From Kordiimonas aquimaris (lineage in GTDB: Bacteria; Pseudomonadota; Alphaproteobacteria; Sphingomonadales; Kordiimonadaceae): a DNA stretch of 64,000 nt. Below the pieces are notes generated by a model, which was not told the origin of the DNA, made no database searches, and was given only the letters and a program-made list of their open reading frames with translations. Shown here one piece after another: positions 42,538 to 51,892 of the stretch. The position numbers and the translations under genes were made by a program. Location: positions 1 through 64,000 of the forward strand of contig NZ_JAOBPO010000006.1 of the NCBI RefSeq assembly GCF_025574485.1. Reading direction: 5' to 3'. The stretch's first letter is position 1, and every line of letters begins with the position of its first letter.

Positions 42538-45500
42538 ATGAAAAAACAACACAACCTGAGACGGTTGCTTTTATCAACTGTATGCACGTTTGTCAGCGCA
42601 TCGGTTTATGCACAAGATACCGACACTGAGGCTGATGCAATTGAAGAAATTCAAGTTATTGGTTCACAAATCAAAGGCGCGCGTATCACTGGTGCATTAC
42701 CAGTATCAGTATTAAACACTGAAGACATTAACCTAACCGGCGCAGTATCAGGTGATGAACTGTTTCGTTCCATTCCCCAAACAGGGTTTGTTGCCTTTAA
42801 CGAAAACAATACTGGTGGTGGTGTCAATGGTGCTCGTGGTGATGTGAATTCGATCAACCTACGTGCACTCGGTACCGGTAATACACTAACCCTGTTAAAT
42901 GGTCGGCGGATGGTATTACACCCAGGTTTCCAAACTGAAAACCTTGTGCCAGTTGTGTCGTCAAATACGAATACCATTCCTACCTTCGGTGTTAGCAGGG
43001 TAGAGGTGCTCCGCGATGGAGCCGCTGCGATTTATGGTGCAGATGCTGTTGCTGGTGTTGTTAATACTGTGCTGCGTGATGATTACGAGGGAATCACCAT
43101 TGGTGGTCGATATGGCTTTGCTGACAATACGGGCAGGCAGGACTTGACTATCAATGCTAATGCTGGCTTTGAGCTTAATGGCGGAGCAACACATATTACG
43201 TTGTTTGGTAATTATTATAATCGCAATAGAACTGCTGCTACAGAGCGAGATTTTTCTGCATCCTCAGATCGTCGACAATTTTTGGAAGGAACGGATTTTG
43301 AAGGCGATAGTCAGTTCCGCAACACTTCCATTAGTTCACCGTTTGGTAGGTTCCGCGCAGGTATTCGCATTGATGAAATAGGTGATGATGATTTCCACGT
43401 GCAGCCAGCTTCAGGTGATTTTGCTGCTAGCTGCCTTGTTGATCGTGGTGATGGTGTTTGTTTTGATAATGGTACGACACTTGAAGATCCATTGCGTTAC
43501 GATTTTGATGTACGCAGAAACCTACACTCACCGAGAGATCGCTTTAACTTTTTTGGGATGTTAACGCACGAATTGGAAAACGGTACCGAATTCTATGCCG
43601 AAGCAGGGTACTACAGAAGCGAATTTGAGTCTCAGGGATCACACGGTTCTGTTCTGTCATCTCAGCGTTTCTTCATTCCAGCTACTGCTTTTTATAATCC
43701 ATTTGGTGCGACAACGTTGCCAGACGGATCACCCAATCCCAACAGGATTGCTGGTCTGACCAACGTGCCTGATGAAGGTGTAGACATTCAGGTGCGTAAC
43801 TTACGCCCTGTGGATGCTGGTTTGCGTATTACTAACGTGACAGACGATAGCTATCGTTTCCTTGCCGGCTTCCGAGGGAGTTGGGGTGATTGGGATTATG
43901 ATACTGCAGTATTGTATTCCGAGGCTGAAACTTCTGACGTAACGAGTAATCGCCTTTCGCTGACGTTGTTCCAGCAGGCAATTGCACGTACAGATGCTAG
44001 CGCATATAATCCGTTTGCGGGGGGAAGCTTAACTGACCTGGCAGGCTCAACGGCTCCTGCGAATAGTGAAGCCACTCTCGACTCGTTCCGAATTGACGTA
44101 AGGCGCGACAATAAATCAACGTTATTCCTGACGGATTTCAAGCTTTCAAATAGCTCTATTTGGTCTTTGCCTGCCGGTGATGTTGGCTTTGCTACAGGTA
44201 TTGAAGCACGCCGCGAAGGTTTCTTTGATGACCGTGACGACCGCCTTGATGGCACAACAACATTCACCGACAGTGTTACAGGTCAATTTGTAACAACAAG
44301 TGATGTGCTGGGGTCAAGTCCGACACCTGATACTTCCGGCAGCCGCTGGGTACTTTCAGGTTTTGCCGAACTTGCTGTACCAGTTGTTAGTCCAGATATG
44401 GAAATCCCGCTTGTTCAAAGCTTTGATCTTCAAATTGCAGGACGCTATGAAGATTTCGAGATATCAGGTTCCACATTTAAGCCAAAAGTTGCGGCGTCAT
44501 GGGTCGTTACTGACGGTTTGATGATCCGTGGTGCATGGTCAGAAGGCTTCCGTGCGCCAAATCTTGTGCAAATCTTTGATACCGGTATTCGCCGCGTTAA
44601 CACACGCGATGATCTGGTGATTTGTCAGGCACGTGTTGAAGCCGGTGATTTGGAAGACCTTGGCGCTTGCCCTGGTGAGGGTGTTGAAAGCGTTCGCTCT
44701 GGTACTGAAGCTCTCGATAATGAAGATACAACGCAGTACAATATTGGTGTAGTTCTGGAACCAGGTTTTCTCCCTGGTCTAACGTTAACCGCTGATTATT
44801 GGCGTGTGGAACAAAGTGGTATTGTTGGTATTTTTGGAGATCAGAACCAAATCGCTCTTGATCTTCTGCTGAGAACACAAGGTAGTTCTAACCCTAACGT
44901 TGTTCGCGGTGCTGTTGATGCTGACCTTGAAGCAATTTTTGCAGCAAGTAGTCTTTCTCCAGCAGGTGAAATCATTGAGGTGCGCGATCCATACACCAAT
45001 TTGGATGATCGAACTGTTGAAGGCTTTGATTTTGCTGCCGTATATCGCTTTGACACGGATAATGCTGGTCAGTTTACGTTCAAATTCAATGCGGCAAACC
45101 TGCAAACATTCACACAAACACCAGGTGTTCTTGGGCAGCAACTACTGGATGCTGTCAATTCAGGTAGTCTTCCAGACTCTGTTGAGGTAGCCGGTATTGG
45201 TGACTTGATTGAGCAAAATGGCCGCCCTGAATGGCGTTTCACATCTAGCATCAATTGGCGCAAAGACAATTGGGGTGCTGGCCTGTTTGGACGTTATGTT
45301 GGAGCATTCAATGATACCAGTGCGGACGCGACAATAAACGGAGAGCGTGTTCTATTCCGTGTGGATGATTGGTTCACCATGAACGCTAACGTTAGCTACA
45401 GCGTTGATGACGGTATTCTTGAAGGTACAAGGTTCCGGGTTGGGATTAACAACCTGTTTGATCAGGATCCACCACTTGCGGATGAAAGCTTTGGCTTCTA

Positions 45501-45561
45501 TGGATCAATTCATTCTGCAACTGGACGTTTCTTCTTCATCGATGTTCGCAAGACGTTCTAA
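42538..45561 (+). CDS. Large TonB-dependent receptor
   Basis: 1007 residues. The signal peptide (MKKQHNLRRLLLSTVCTFVS) ends at VYAQ. A TonB-box-like IEEIQVIGSQI lies near residues 38-48. The plug has the VTGSRI-type start of large peptide/carbohydrate receptors (GALPVSVLNTEDI, NSINLRALGTGNTLTLLNGR, VEVLRDGAAAIYGADAVAGV), and the barrel ends in VRKTF. GGGGAGGAG precedes the ATG by about six bases. The long barrel and this plug type are typical of receptors for polymers, peptides and other large nutrients rather than siderophores. It heads a unit with D-amino-acid oxidoreductase, carboxypeptidase and D-aminoacylase genes, so import of D-residue-containing peptides is proposed. A hairpin separates it from the enzyme genes, likely giving more receptor than enzyme. 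Confidence 0.92.
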   Translation: MKKQHNLRRLLLSTVCTFVSASVYAQDTDTEADAIEEIQVIGSQIKGARITGALPVSVLNTEDINLTGAVSGDELFRSIPQTGFVAFNENNTGGGVNGARGDVNSINLRALGTGNTLTLLNGRRMVLHPGFQTENLVPVVSSNTNTIPTFGVSRVEVLRDGAAAIYGADAVAGVVNTVLRDDYEGITIGGRYGFADNTGRQDLTINANAGFELNGGATHITLFGNYYNRNRTAATERDFSASSDRRQFLEGTDFEGDSQFRNTSISSPFGRFRAGIRIDEIGDDDFHVQPASGDFAASCLVDRGDGVCFDNGTTLEDPLRYDFDVRRNLHSPRDRFNFFGMLTHELENGTEFYAEAGYYRSEFESQGSHGSVLSSQRFFIPATAFYNPFGATTLPDGSPNPNRIAGLTNVPDEGVDIQVRNLRPVDAGLRITNVTDDSYRFLAGFRGSWGDWDYDTAVLYSEAETSDVTSNRLSLTLFQQAIARTDASAYNPFAGGSLTDLAGSTAPANSEATLDSFRIDVRRDNKSTLFLTDFKLSNSSIWSLPAGDVGFATGIEARREGFFDDRDDRLDGTTTFTDSVTGQFVTTSDVLGSSPTPDTSGSRWVLSGFAELAVPVVSPDMEIPLVQSFDLQIAGRYEDFEISGSTFKPKVAASWVVTDGLMIRGAWSEGFRAPNLVQIFDTGIRRVNTRDDLVICQARVEAGDLEDLGACPGEGVESVRSGTEALDNEDTTQYNIGVVLEPGFLPGLTLTADYWRVEQSGIVGIFGDQNQIALDLLLRTQGSSNPNVVRGAVDADLEAIFAASSLSPAGEIIEVRDPYTNLDDRTVEGFDFAAVYRFDTDNAGQFTFKFNAANLQTFTQTPGVLGQQLLDAVNSGSLPDSVEVAGIGDLIEQNGRPEWRFTSSINWRKDNWGAGLFGRYVGAFNDTSADATINGERVLFRVDDWFTMNANVSYSVDDGILEGTRFRVGINNLFDQDPPLADESFGFYGSIHSATGRFFFIDVRKTF

Positions 45562-45569
45562 TCGTGAGT

Positions 45570-45587
45570 TGGGGGCTTTGGCCCCCA
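45570..45587 (+). terminator. Intercistronic hairpin after the TonB receptor
   Basis: TGGGGGC / GCCCCCA stem with a four-base TTTG loop, then TTTCTC. It starts nine bases after the receptor stop. The next gene starts only 27 bases later with no room for a full promoter, so partial termination or mRNA stabilisation is more likely than a hard stop. Confidence 0.65.
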
Positions 45588-45613
45588 TTTCTCTAAACGG
45601 AGGAGTTTAGGCA

Positions 45614-46858
45614 ATGCACGTTGCCATATTGGGGGCTGGAGTTATAGGTGTAACAACTGCATTTGCACTTGCAAAAAGAGGATGCAAAGTCACGATTTTT
45701 GATCAGGCAAATTCAGTTGCTGCTGGTGCAAGTTATGCTAATGGTGCGCAACTGTCGTATAGTTTTGTTGATCCTATGGCATCGCCTGCGATGCTTAAGA
45801 AATTACCGTCTATTCTGTTAGGCAAAGACCCTAATAGCAAACAGGAACTATCCCTCGCGCCTGACCATTTGAAATGGGGCGCGCATTTTGTTGGGAACTG
45901 TATCGAGCCCAAGGTTAATACAAACCTCAAGCAAGCTATCACACTTTCGCTGGAGTCCCGAGACGCATTACGTGAATTGCTGGACCAACACAATATATCT
46001 TTTCGCTATAAACGAGCAGGCAAGCTGGTTGTCACCAGAAGTGTAACTGGCCTTAAAAATATGCAACGAGCAGCGCGAGTTAAGTCGGCACGTGGCATAG
46101 AAATGCGCGTGCTAACCGCAGATGAGTGTTGGGAACTCGAACCCACAATAAAGCAACACTTTGGTGATATAGTTGGCGGCGTTTATGCTCCTGATGATCA
46201 TGTAGGTGACGCTCGGCGTTTTACAACAGCTTTGTCACATATATGTACCGAAGAATACGGCGTTGCGGTCAAGTTGAAGCAAACAGTGCGCGGATTGGCT
46301 TCCGTGGGAAATCAGGTTGTTGGTATACAAACTGACAAAGGAGTTTTTGCTGCCGACAGTGTTGTTGTCTGCCTTGGAGCAGGGTCGGCATCTTTTCTTA
46401 AAAATTACGGTATTCCCGTACTTATTGAGCCAATTAAAGGCTATAGCTTTACAATCCCTGCAAGTGATCAGGCACCTTCAATCAGCTTAACGGATGCTGA
46501 TAACAAGTTGGTTTTCGCGCGGCTACAAAGTGAAGTGCGTATTGCTGGATTAGCCGATTATGACGGCGATGACATGAGTTTACGAGAGCACCGACTTAAT
46601 GCATTAAAGGATACCGCCAGGCGCCTGTTTCCTGCGATTGGAGATTATCATCATTCTGGTACAGGGTGGGTTGGTGCGCGTCCAATGACACCTGATGGCC
46701 TGCCCATCATAGGGAGGACCAAAATACAAAACCTGTTTTTGAATACAGGGCACGGTATGCTGGGCTGGACTTTTGCATGTGGTAGTGCGGAACGCATAGC
46801 CAAAATGATGACAAATAATGGCACCGAATATTTAAACGATCAAAGGGCAGCACAATGA
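45614..46858 (+). CDS. dadA: DadA-like D-amino-acid dehydrogenase (FAD-dependent)
   Basis: 414-residue FAD oxidoreductase of the DAO/DadA family. The dinucleotide fold is at the N-terminus (VAILGAGVIGVTTAFALAKR, GxGxxG at 7-12). The DadA hallmark ASYANGAQLSYSFVDPMASP follows, then DHVGDARRFTTALSH, IEPIKGYSFTIP and the C-terminal FAD loop GARPMTPDGLPIIGRT, NTGHGMLGWTFACGSAE. The family oxidises D-amino acids to 2-oxo acids at the inner membrane, passing electrons to the respiratory chain. GGAGG lies upstream of the ATG. The stop overlaps the next gene by four bases (ATGA). Context with a D-aminoacylase strongly favours a D-amino-acid substrate, though other secondary amines cannot be excluded. 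Confidence 0.88.
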   Translation: MHVAILGAGVIGVTTAFALAKRGCKVTIFDQANSVAAGASYANGAQLSYSFVDPMASPAMLKKLPSILLGKDPNSKQELSLAPDHLKWGAHFVGNCIEPKVNTNLKQAITLSLESRDALRELLDQHNISFRYKRAGKLVVTRSVTGLKNMQRAARVKSARGIEMRVLTADECWELEPTIKQHFGDIVGGVYAPDDHVGDARRFTTALSHICTEEYGVAVKLKQTVRGLASVGNQVVGIQTDKGVFAADSVVVCLGAGSASFLKNYGIPVLIEPIKGYSFTIPASDQAPSISLTDADNKLVFARLQSEVRIAGLADYDGDDMSLREHRLNALKDTARRLFPAIGDYHHSGTGWVGARPMTPDGLPIIGRTKIQNLFLNTGHGMLGWTFACGSAERIAKMMTNNGTEYLNDQRAAQ

Positions 46859-48060
46859 AGGTATTTACAATTAAGAACATGTTTGTAGCTTTTCTTTCGT
46901 TGTTTGTTGTCGTTGTTCCGTCATCATTTGCTAATGCAGATCAACCGAAACAAATTTGCAAATTTGATGCATTGGTTATCAGTGCTGATTTCTCCGGTGG
47001 CAGGGTAAATGGTTGTAAGCAAATTGCTGCTTCACATTACAGAGTGTTTATTACGCCAGAAGATGAGCCACCAATTAACCCAAGTCCTTGGTATGCATTT
47101 AAATTGGTGCCATCAGAAGCTGGTGAGGTCAGCATTGAGATAAAATATACGCATGGTAAGCATCGCTATTGGCCGAAAGTTTCCAGTGACCAGGAAAATT
47201 GGAGCAGATTATCTCGCAATGCAGTTGATGTGCTTGAAGACGGTAGTGTCAAACTTTCTATCGCTCTTGAAAATCAGCCAGTTTATGTTGCAGGACAAGA
47301 AGTGCTCACCGCGGCATTTCACAAAAATTGGGCGCGAGAACTGACTGCAAGCCATGACTTGCTTTTTGAACAAATTGGTCAATCCAAACAGAAGCGTTCA
47401 ATTTTTAAAGTTGAGACCAAAGGCGGTGCAGCACAAAAAGATTATATATTCGTTGTTGGGCGACAGCATCCTCCGGAAGTAACTGGTGCATTGGCATTGC
47501 TTCCTTTTGTTGATGAAGTTTTTGGTGGTTCTGATCTTTCGAAACAGTTCCTCGAAATGTTCGGTGTGATTGTTGTACCAATGCTTAACCCTGACGGTGT
47601 TGAAAACGGGCACTGGCGTCACAACACAGGTTCTAAAGATTTAAACAGAGACTGGGGTCCGTTTACGCAACCAGAAACTCAGTTAATGAGGGAAGAACTC
47701 AATCGTTTCAACGCGGATGAAAAATTGTGGCTGTTTTTAGATTTTCATTCAACGGGACGTAATGTTCTTTATACGCAAGGTAATGAAGAAATAACAGCGC
47801 CAGCCGATTTTGCAGTCACATGGTCGAAGCGTGCAAGAGAACGCTTGCCAAATTATGAATTTGAGCAAGCAGAGCGACCGGTAACAGAACTGCCAACTTC
47901 AAAAAATTATGTCTATTCGACGTTTGGTGCACCTGCAATCACTTATGAAGTTGGGGATGAAACTGATCGTGAAGCTATCGAAAACGCCGCCCGAGTTTTT
48001 GCTCAGGAAATGATGCATATTCTGCTTGAAGCAAAGGCGAAAACCAAGACAAAGGATTGA
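46855..48060 (+). CDS. Exported M14-family zinc carboxypeptidase
   Basis: 401 residues. A signal peptide (MFVAFLSLFVVVVPSSF, cleaved near ANA) and an N-terminal beta-rich domain (~30-150) like that of AGBL/M14D cytosolic-carboxypeptidase relatives precede the peptidase domain. The zinc and catalytic set is complete: H205 and E208 in GRQHPPE, N264-R265 in LNRDW, H298 in LDFHST and E365 in ITYEVGDE. It should act in the periplasm on peptide C-termini. The start overlaps the dadA stop (ATGA), and the deacylase starts four bases after its own stop, so the three enzymes form a tight operon. M14D-like domain order in a periplasmic bacterial enzyme suggests special peptides such as side-chain or gamma-linked tails; this is inference. 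Confidence 0.88.
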   Translation: MKVFTIKNMFVAFLSLFVVVVPSSFANADQPKQICKFDALVISADFSGGRVNGCKQIAASHYRVFITPEDEPPINPSPWYAFKLVPSEAGEVSIEIKYTHGKHRYWPKVSSDQENWSRLSRNAVDVLEDGSVKLSIALENQPVYVAGQEVLTAAFHKNWARELTASHDLLFEQIGQSKQKRSIFKVETKGGAAQKDYIFVVGRQHPPEVTGALALLPFVDEVFGGSDLSKQFLEMFGVIVVPMLNPDGVENGHWRHNTGSKDLNRDWGPFTQPETQLMREELNRFNADEKLWLFLDFHSTGRNVLYTQGNEEITAPADFAVTWSKRARERLPNYEFEQAERPVTELPTSKNYVYSTFGAPAITYEVGDETDREAIENAARVFAQEMMHILLEAKAKTKTKD

Positions 48061-48064
48061 TTTA

Positions 48065-49612
48065 ATGCGCCAAATTACCCTGAGGGTATTGAGTATATGT
48101 ATCTGTTTCGTTGTTAGTGCGTGTTCAGAGCAGCCCTATGACTATCTTATTCGTGGTGGCCTTGTTGTTGATGGTACCGGGAGTGCTGGCAGAATTGCAG
48201 ATGTTGGTATTGTTGGCGATAAAATTGTCTTTGTTGGCGATGCAGGCAATCACGTCAGTCAGCATATTATTGATGCCAGCGGGATGGTTGTGTCTCCAGG
48301 TTTCATTGACCCACACACCCATGCGTATGGGGAACGGCCAGACGAGGGTGTTGACTATCTTAGAAGTTATATAACGCAAGGTACGACAACCGTCTTTTCA
48401 GGTAATGATGGTGGTGGGCCGGTTGATAGTGAAAAAGCATACCAGAGAATGACTGAGGCTGGACTTGGTGCAAATTTTGGCCTGTTTGTTGGTCATGGTC
48501 AAGTTAGACGTGCTGTTGTTGGTTTGGATAACCGTAAAGCAACCAGCGAAGAACTGGAACAAATGAAAGAGCTGGTTGAAAAAGCGATGAAGGCAGGTGC
48601 TCTTGGTTTGTCTAGTGGCCTGTTTTACGCGCCGGGCAGCTTTGCAGATACACAGGAAGTCATCGAGTTAGCGAAAATTGCTGTAAAATACGGCGGTGTG
48701 TATGAGAGCCACCTAAGGGATGAAAGCAATTATTCCATCGGTGTTGTTGGTGCTGTTCGTGAAGCAATCGAAATTGGAAGAGAAGCCAGAATACCTGTCC
48801 ATATTGCACATATCAAAGCACTTGGCGTTGATGTGTGGGGACAGAGTGAAGAGATTATTGAGATCATTGAAGCTGCTCATGCTGAAGGCATTCGTGTTAC
48901 GGCAGACCAATACCCCTGGCTTGCATCAGGCACAAGAGTTAGTAACGCGCTTATCCCGCGTGCAGCTATGGCTGGCGGTGTAGATGCGTTGCACGCCCGT
49001 TTGCGTGACGAAAATGGACTAAGTGAATTAAAACAAGCCATGGCTGAAAACCTAAGGCGTCGTGGTGGAGCTGAGTCAATTTTGTTAACAAGTGGCAGCG
49101 ATGAATGGCGAGGCTTAAATCTTGGTCAATACGCAGCAAAATTAGACAAGGCACCAATAGATACTGCTGTGGAGATAGTTCTAGCAGGCGATGCGAAGAT
49201 TGCATCCTTCAATATGAATGAAAATGATGTTCAAAATTTCATGCGACAAAAATGGGTGATGACAAGTTCAGACGGGGGTGATGGCCACCCTAGAAAGTTT
49301 GCTAGTTTTCCGCAGAAATATCGCCAGTATGTGGTTGATCATAAAACATTGTCGTTGGAAGAGTTTATTTATCGGTCTTCAGCTTTAACGGCTGAAACCT
49401 TTGGTATTAAGGATCGCGGAGTGTTGCGTGAAGGGATGAAAGCGGATGTTTTGATTTTTGACACTGCAACCTATGGACCCGTTGCGACATACGAAAAGCC
49501 AGATCAAATATCCAAAGGTGTGGTTTACCTTTGGATTAATGGGCAAATGGTAATTGAAAAAACAGTCGTTCAACCTTCGATGCCAGGTCAGGTAATTAAG
49601 CTGGTACAATAA
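48065..49612 (+). CDS. Lipoprotein N-acyl-D-amino-acid deacylase (D-aminoacylase)
   Basis: 515 residues. A lipoprotein signal peptide ends in VVSAC (Cys20), so the enzyme is lipid-anchored outside the cytoplasm. The amidohydrolase fold is of the D-aminoacylase group: YLIRGGLVVDGTGS near the N-terminus, metal-binding HxH in PGFIDPHTHAYGE (H84/H86), GLSSGLFYAPGSFA, YESHLRDES, PVHIAHIKALG and SSDGGDGHPR. It removes the acyl or N-terminal blocking group from D-amino acids or D-residue dipeptides. The start at 48065 has AAGGA upstream and gives the lipobox; a longer in-frame start does not. Lipidation is uncommon for this mostly cytoplasmic family and suits use of imported peptides in the periplasm. 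It is the last gene of the receptor-dadA-carboxypeptidase unit. Confidence 0.9.
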   Translation: MRQITLRVLSICICFVVSACSEQPYDYLIRGGLVVDGTGSAGRIADVGIVGDKIVFVGDAGNHVSQHIIDASGMVVSPGFIDPHTHAYGERPDEGVDYLRSYITQGTTTVFSGNDGGGPVDSEKAYQRMTEAGLGANFGLFVGHGQVRRAVVGLDNRKATSEELEQMKELVEKAMKAGALGLSSGLFYAPGSFADTQEVIELAKIAVKYGGVYESHLRDESNYSIGVVGAVREAIEIGREARIPVHIAHIKALGVDVWGQSEEIIEIIEAAHAEGIRVTADQYPWLASGTRVSNALIPRAAMAGGVDALHARLRDENGLSELKQAMAENLRRRGGAESILLTSGSDEWRGLNLGQYAAKLDKAPIDTAVEIVLAGDAKIASFNMNENDVQNFMRQKWVMTSSDGGDGHPRKFASFPQKYRQYVVDHKTLSLEEFIYRSSALTAETFGIKDRGVLREGMKADVLIFDTATYGPVATYEKPDQISKGVVYLWINGQMVIEKTVVQPSMPGQVIKLVQ

Positions 49613-49736
49613 GTTTTCATTAGTGATAATCACTATTTTTAAATTCACATTACCTGAACAGATTATCTTTGTAGTGAACCAGTTACCCCTATTTTCGTAT
49701 ACAGAGTATGAAAATATACAGGGTGAGTTCTGATCA

Positions 49737-50447
49737 ATGAACAACATTGCAGTTATCGGCGCGTCTGGCGCTATTGGCGGCGCATTGATAAGACAACTTG
49801 CCTTCAATCATCCAGAGTCTGAAATACGGGCATTTTCCCGCTCACCAACGCAATTTGATCTGCCTAATGTTCATTCATCTCATATAGACTTGCTTGATGA
49901 AATGTCGATTGAAATGGCTGCGGGTTCCGTTGAAAATGCTTTAAGCCTCATTATAATTGCTAGCGGCATCTTGCATGATGATCAGGTGAGCCCTGAAAAA
50001 TCGATGCGGGAACTTTCAGTGCAAAAGTTCGAACAACTTTTCGCAGTCAACACTATAGGGCCATCTTTAGCCATCAAACACTTTGCACCAAAACTAGACC
50101 GAAAAGAACCTTCTGCTTTGGCAGTTCTCTCAGCAAGGGTCGGTAGTATCAGCGATAATCAACTTGGTGGCTGGTATGCTTACAGAGCATCTAAAGCAGC
50201 TTTGAACATGGTTATTAAAACAGCGAGTATTGAGCTGGCACGCCGTAATAAGTCTGCTGCAATTGTTGGCTTGCACCCCGGCACTGTTGATAGCAAGTTA
50301 TCGGAGCCGTTTCAGTCTAACGTACCTGACGGTAAACTATTCTCGCCTGATCACTCTGCCGATATGATGCTAAAAGTACTTGTTGATCTAAAAGCTGCTG
50401 ACACAGGCTTTGTATTTGATTTTAACGGTAAACGCATTCCTTTTTAG
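49737..50447 (+). CDS. Short-chain dehydrogenase/reductase (C-factor/YbbO-like)
   Basis: 236-residue classical SDR. The Rossmann start is IAVIGASGAIGGALIRQ (glycine motif 8-14). Then come NNAG-equivalent IIIASGILHD and catalytic Ser132 (LAVLSARVGSI), Tyr149 and Lys153 in YAYRASKAALN. The C-terminus has GLHPGTVDSKLSEPF. The pattern (short loops, PGTVDT-like turn) is that of the CsgA/C-factor-like subgroup, whose substrates are poorly known. A GGTGAG element precedes the ATG. The photolyase gene starts nine bases after the stop, so the two are probably co-transcribed. Confidence 0.87.
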   Translation: MNNIAVIGASGAIGGALIRQLAFNHPESEIRAFSRSPTQFDLPNVHSSHIDLLDEMSIEMAAGSVENALSLIIIASGILHDDQVSPEKSMRELSVQKFEQLFAVNTIGPSLAIKHFAPKLDRKEPSALAVLSARVGSISDNQLGGWYAYRASKAALNMVIKTASIELARRNKSAAIVGLHPGTVDSKLSEPFQSNVPDGKLFSPDHSADMMLKVLVDLKAADTGFVFDFNGKRIPF

Positions 50448-50456
50448 GTAATATTA

Positions 50457-51878
50457 ATGAAGAAAAAGCTATCAATAATGTGGTTTCGCCAAGATTTACG
50501 TTTGGCTGATAATCCTGCGCTGTGTAAAGCCGTCAAATCAGGTCATGTTTTACCGATATATATTCTTGACGATGTAAGCGCAGGTAACTGGCAAATGGGT
50601 GGAGCAAACAGGGTTTGGTTGCACCATAGCCTCCTTGCTTTATATAAATCTCTGGACGGCATGTTGTCGCTATATCATGGCAACGCAGCCGATGTATTCG
50701 AAAGTTTATTGTCTCGTTTTGATGTCGTGAATGTTTTCTGGAACCGCTGTTATGAACCATGGCGTGTTAGCCGCGATGGTATGATTAAAAGTATGCTTCA
50801 AGATCGGGGTGTTTCAGCCAAAAGCCTTTGTGGTTCATTATTGTGGGAGCCATGGGAAGTTGCTAAAGCTGACGGTACGCCGTACCGCGTGTTTAGCCCG
50901 TTTTATTACAAAGGGTGCCATGCAGCGAGCCCGCCTCGTGAACCATTACCTGTTCCATCCTCGATTTCGGCAGCTGTTGACGACTTGTCGTTACCGCTTG
51001 AAAAACTACAGCTTTTACCATCACACCCTCGCTGGGATGAAGCTATGATGGCTCATTGGGAGCCGGGTGAAGCAGGTGCTTATGAATGTTTGGAAATTTT
51101 CTTGGCAAATGGCCTTTCTGGATACAAAGAAGGCCGTAACGTTCCGTCAAAAGCCAATGTTTCACGTCTTTCTCCTTATCTTCAAACTGGCGAGATATCT
51201 CCAAACACTGTTTGGTATCGTGCTCGATCTGTTGCTGAAGGCAAGGACCTTGATCATTTTTGTTCGGAATTGGGCTGGCGCGAGTTCGCCTATCATTTAT
51301 TGTATCATTTTCCCAACTTGCCAGAGGAAAACTTTCAGGCAAAATTTGATACATTTCCGTGGGGCGAAAATAATGATGCTTTAAGTGCTTGGCAAAGAGG
51401 CATGACAGGCATTCCGATTGTTGACGCAGGCATGCGAGAATTGTGGCAAACCGGATATATGCATAATCGCGTACGCATGATTGTTGCTTCGTTTTTGATT
51501 AAAAACCTTTTGATAGATTGGCGAAAAGGGGAGGTGTGGTTTTGGGATACACTTGTTGACGCTGATCTTGCAAATAATAGTGCGAGTTGGCAGTGGGTTG
51601 CTGGTTCTGGAGCAGACGCTGCACCTTATTTCCGTATTTTCAACCCTGTCAGTCAAGGTTTAAAGTTTGATCCAAAAGGAGTTTATATCAGGAAATATGT
51701 CCCTGAATTGCAAGATATGCCTGATAAGTATTTATTTGCACCATGGGAAGCACCTGCTGATGTGTTGGAAAATGCAGGGGTAGGTTTGGGAACAGATTAT
51801 CCCAAACCTATTGTTGATTTGAAAACATCTCGAGTACGTGCCCTTGATGCTTTTAAAAGCCTGAAAAACCTTACTTAA
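50457..51878 (+). CDS. phrB: Class I deoxyribodipyrimidine photolyase
   Basis: 473-residue photolyase/cryptochrome. The N-terminal alpha/beta domain begins LSIMWFRQDLRLADNPAL. The C-terminal FAD-binding domain shows SRLSPYLQTGEISPNTVW, WREFAYHLLYHFPNL, then MTGIPIVDAGMRELWQTGYM, HNRVRMIVASFLIKNLLIDW and ANNSASWQWVAGSGADAAPY. The WREF, MHNR and ASWQW-GSG signatures are those of CPD photolyases, which repair UV-induced cyclobutane dimers using light. No C-terminal extension is seen, arguing against a signalling cryptochrome. The start follows an AGGTAA element. It lies nine bases after the SDR gene and converges on the carbonic anhydrase gene. Confidence 0.95.
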   Translation: MKKKLSIMWFRQDLRLADNPALCKAVKSGHVLPIYILDDVSAGNWQMGGANRVWLHHSLLALYKSLDGMLSLYHGNAADVFESLLSRFDVVNVFWNRCYEPWRVSRDGMIKSMLQDRGVSAKSLCGSLLWEPWEVAKADGTPYRVFSPFYYKGCHAASPPREPLPVPSSISAAVDDLSLPLEKLQLLPSHPRWDEAMMAHWEPGEAGAYECLEIFLANGLSGYKEGRNVPSKANVSRLSPYLQTGEISPNTVWYRARSVAEGKDLDHFCSELGWREFAYHLLYHFPNLPEENFQAKFDTFPWGENNDALSAWQRGMTGIPIVDAGMRELWQTGYMHNRVRMIVASFLIKNLLIDWRKGEVWFWDTLVDADLANNSASWQWVAGSGADAAPYFRIFNPVSQGLKFDPKGVYIRKYVPELQDMPDKYLFAPWEAPADVLENAGVGLGTDYPKPIVDLKTSRVRALDAFKSLKNLT

Positions 51879-51892
51879 TTACTAATTTAGCG

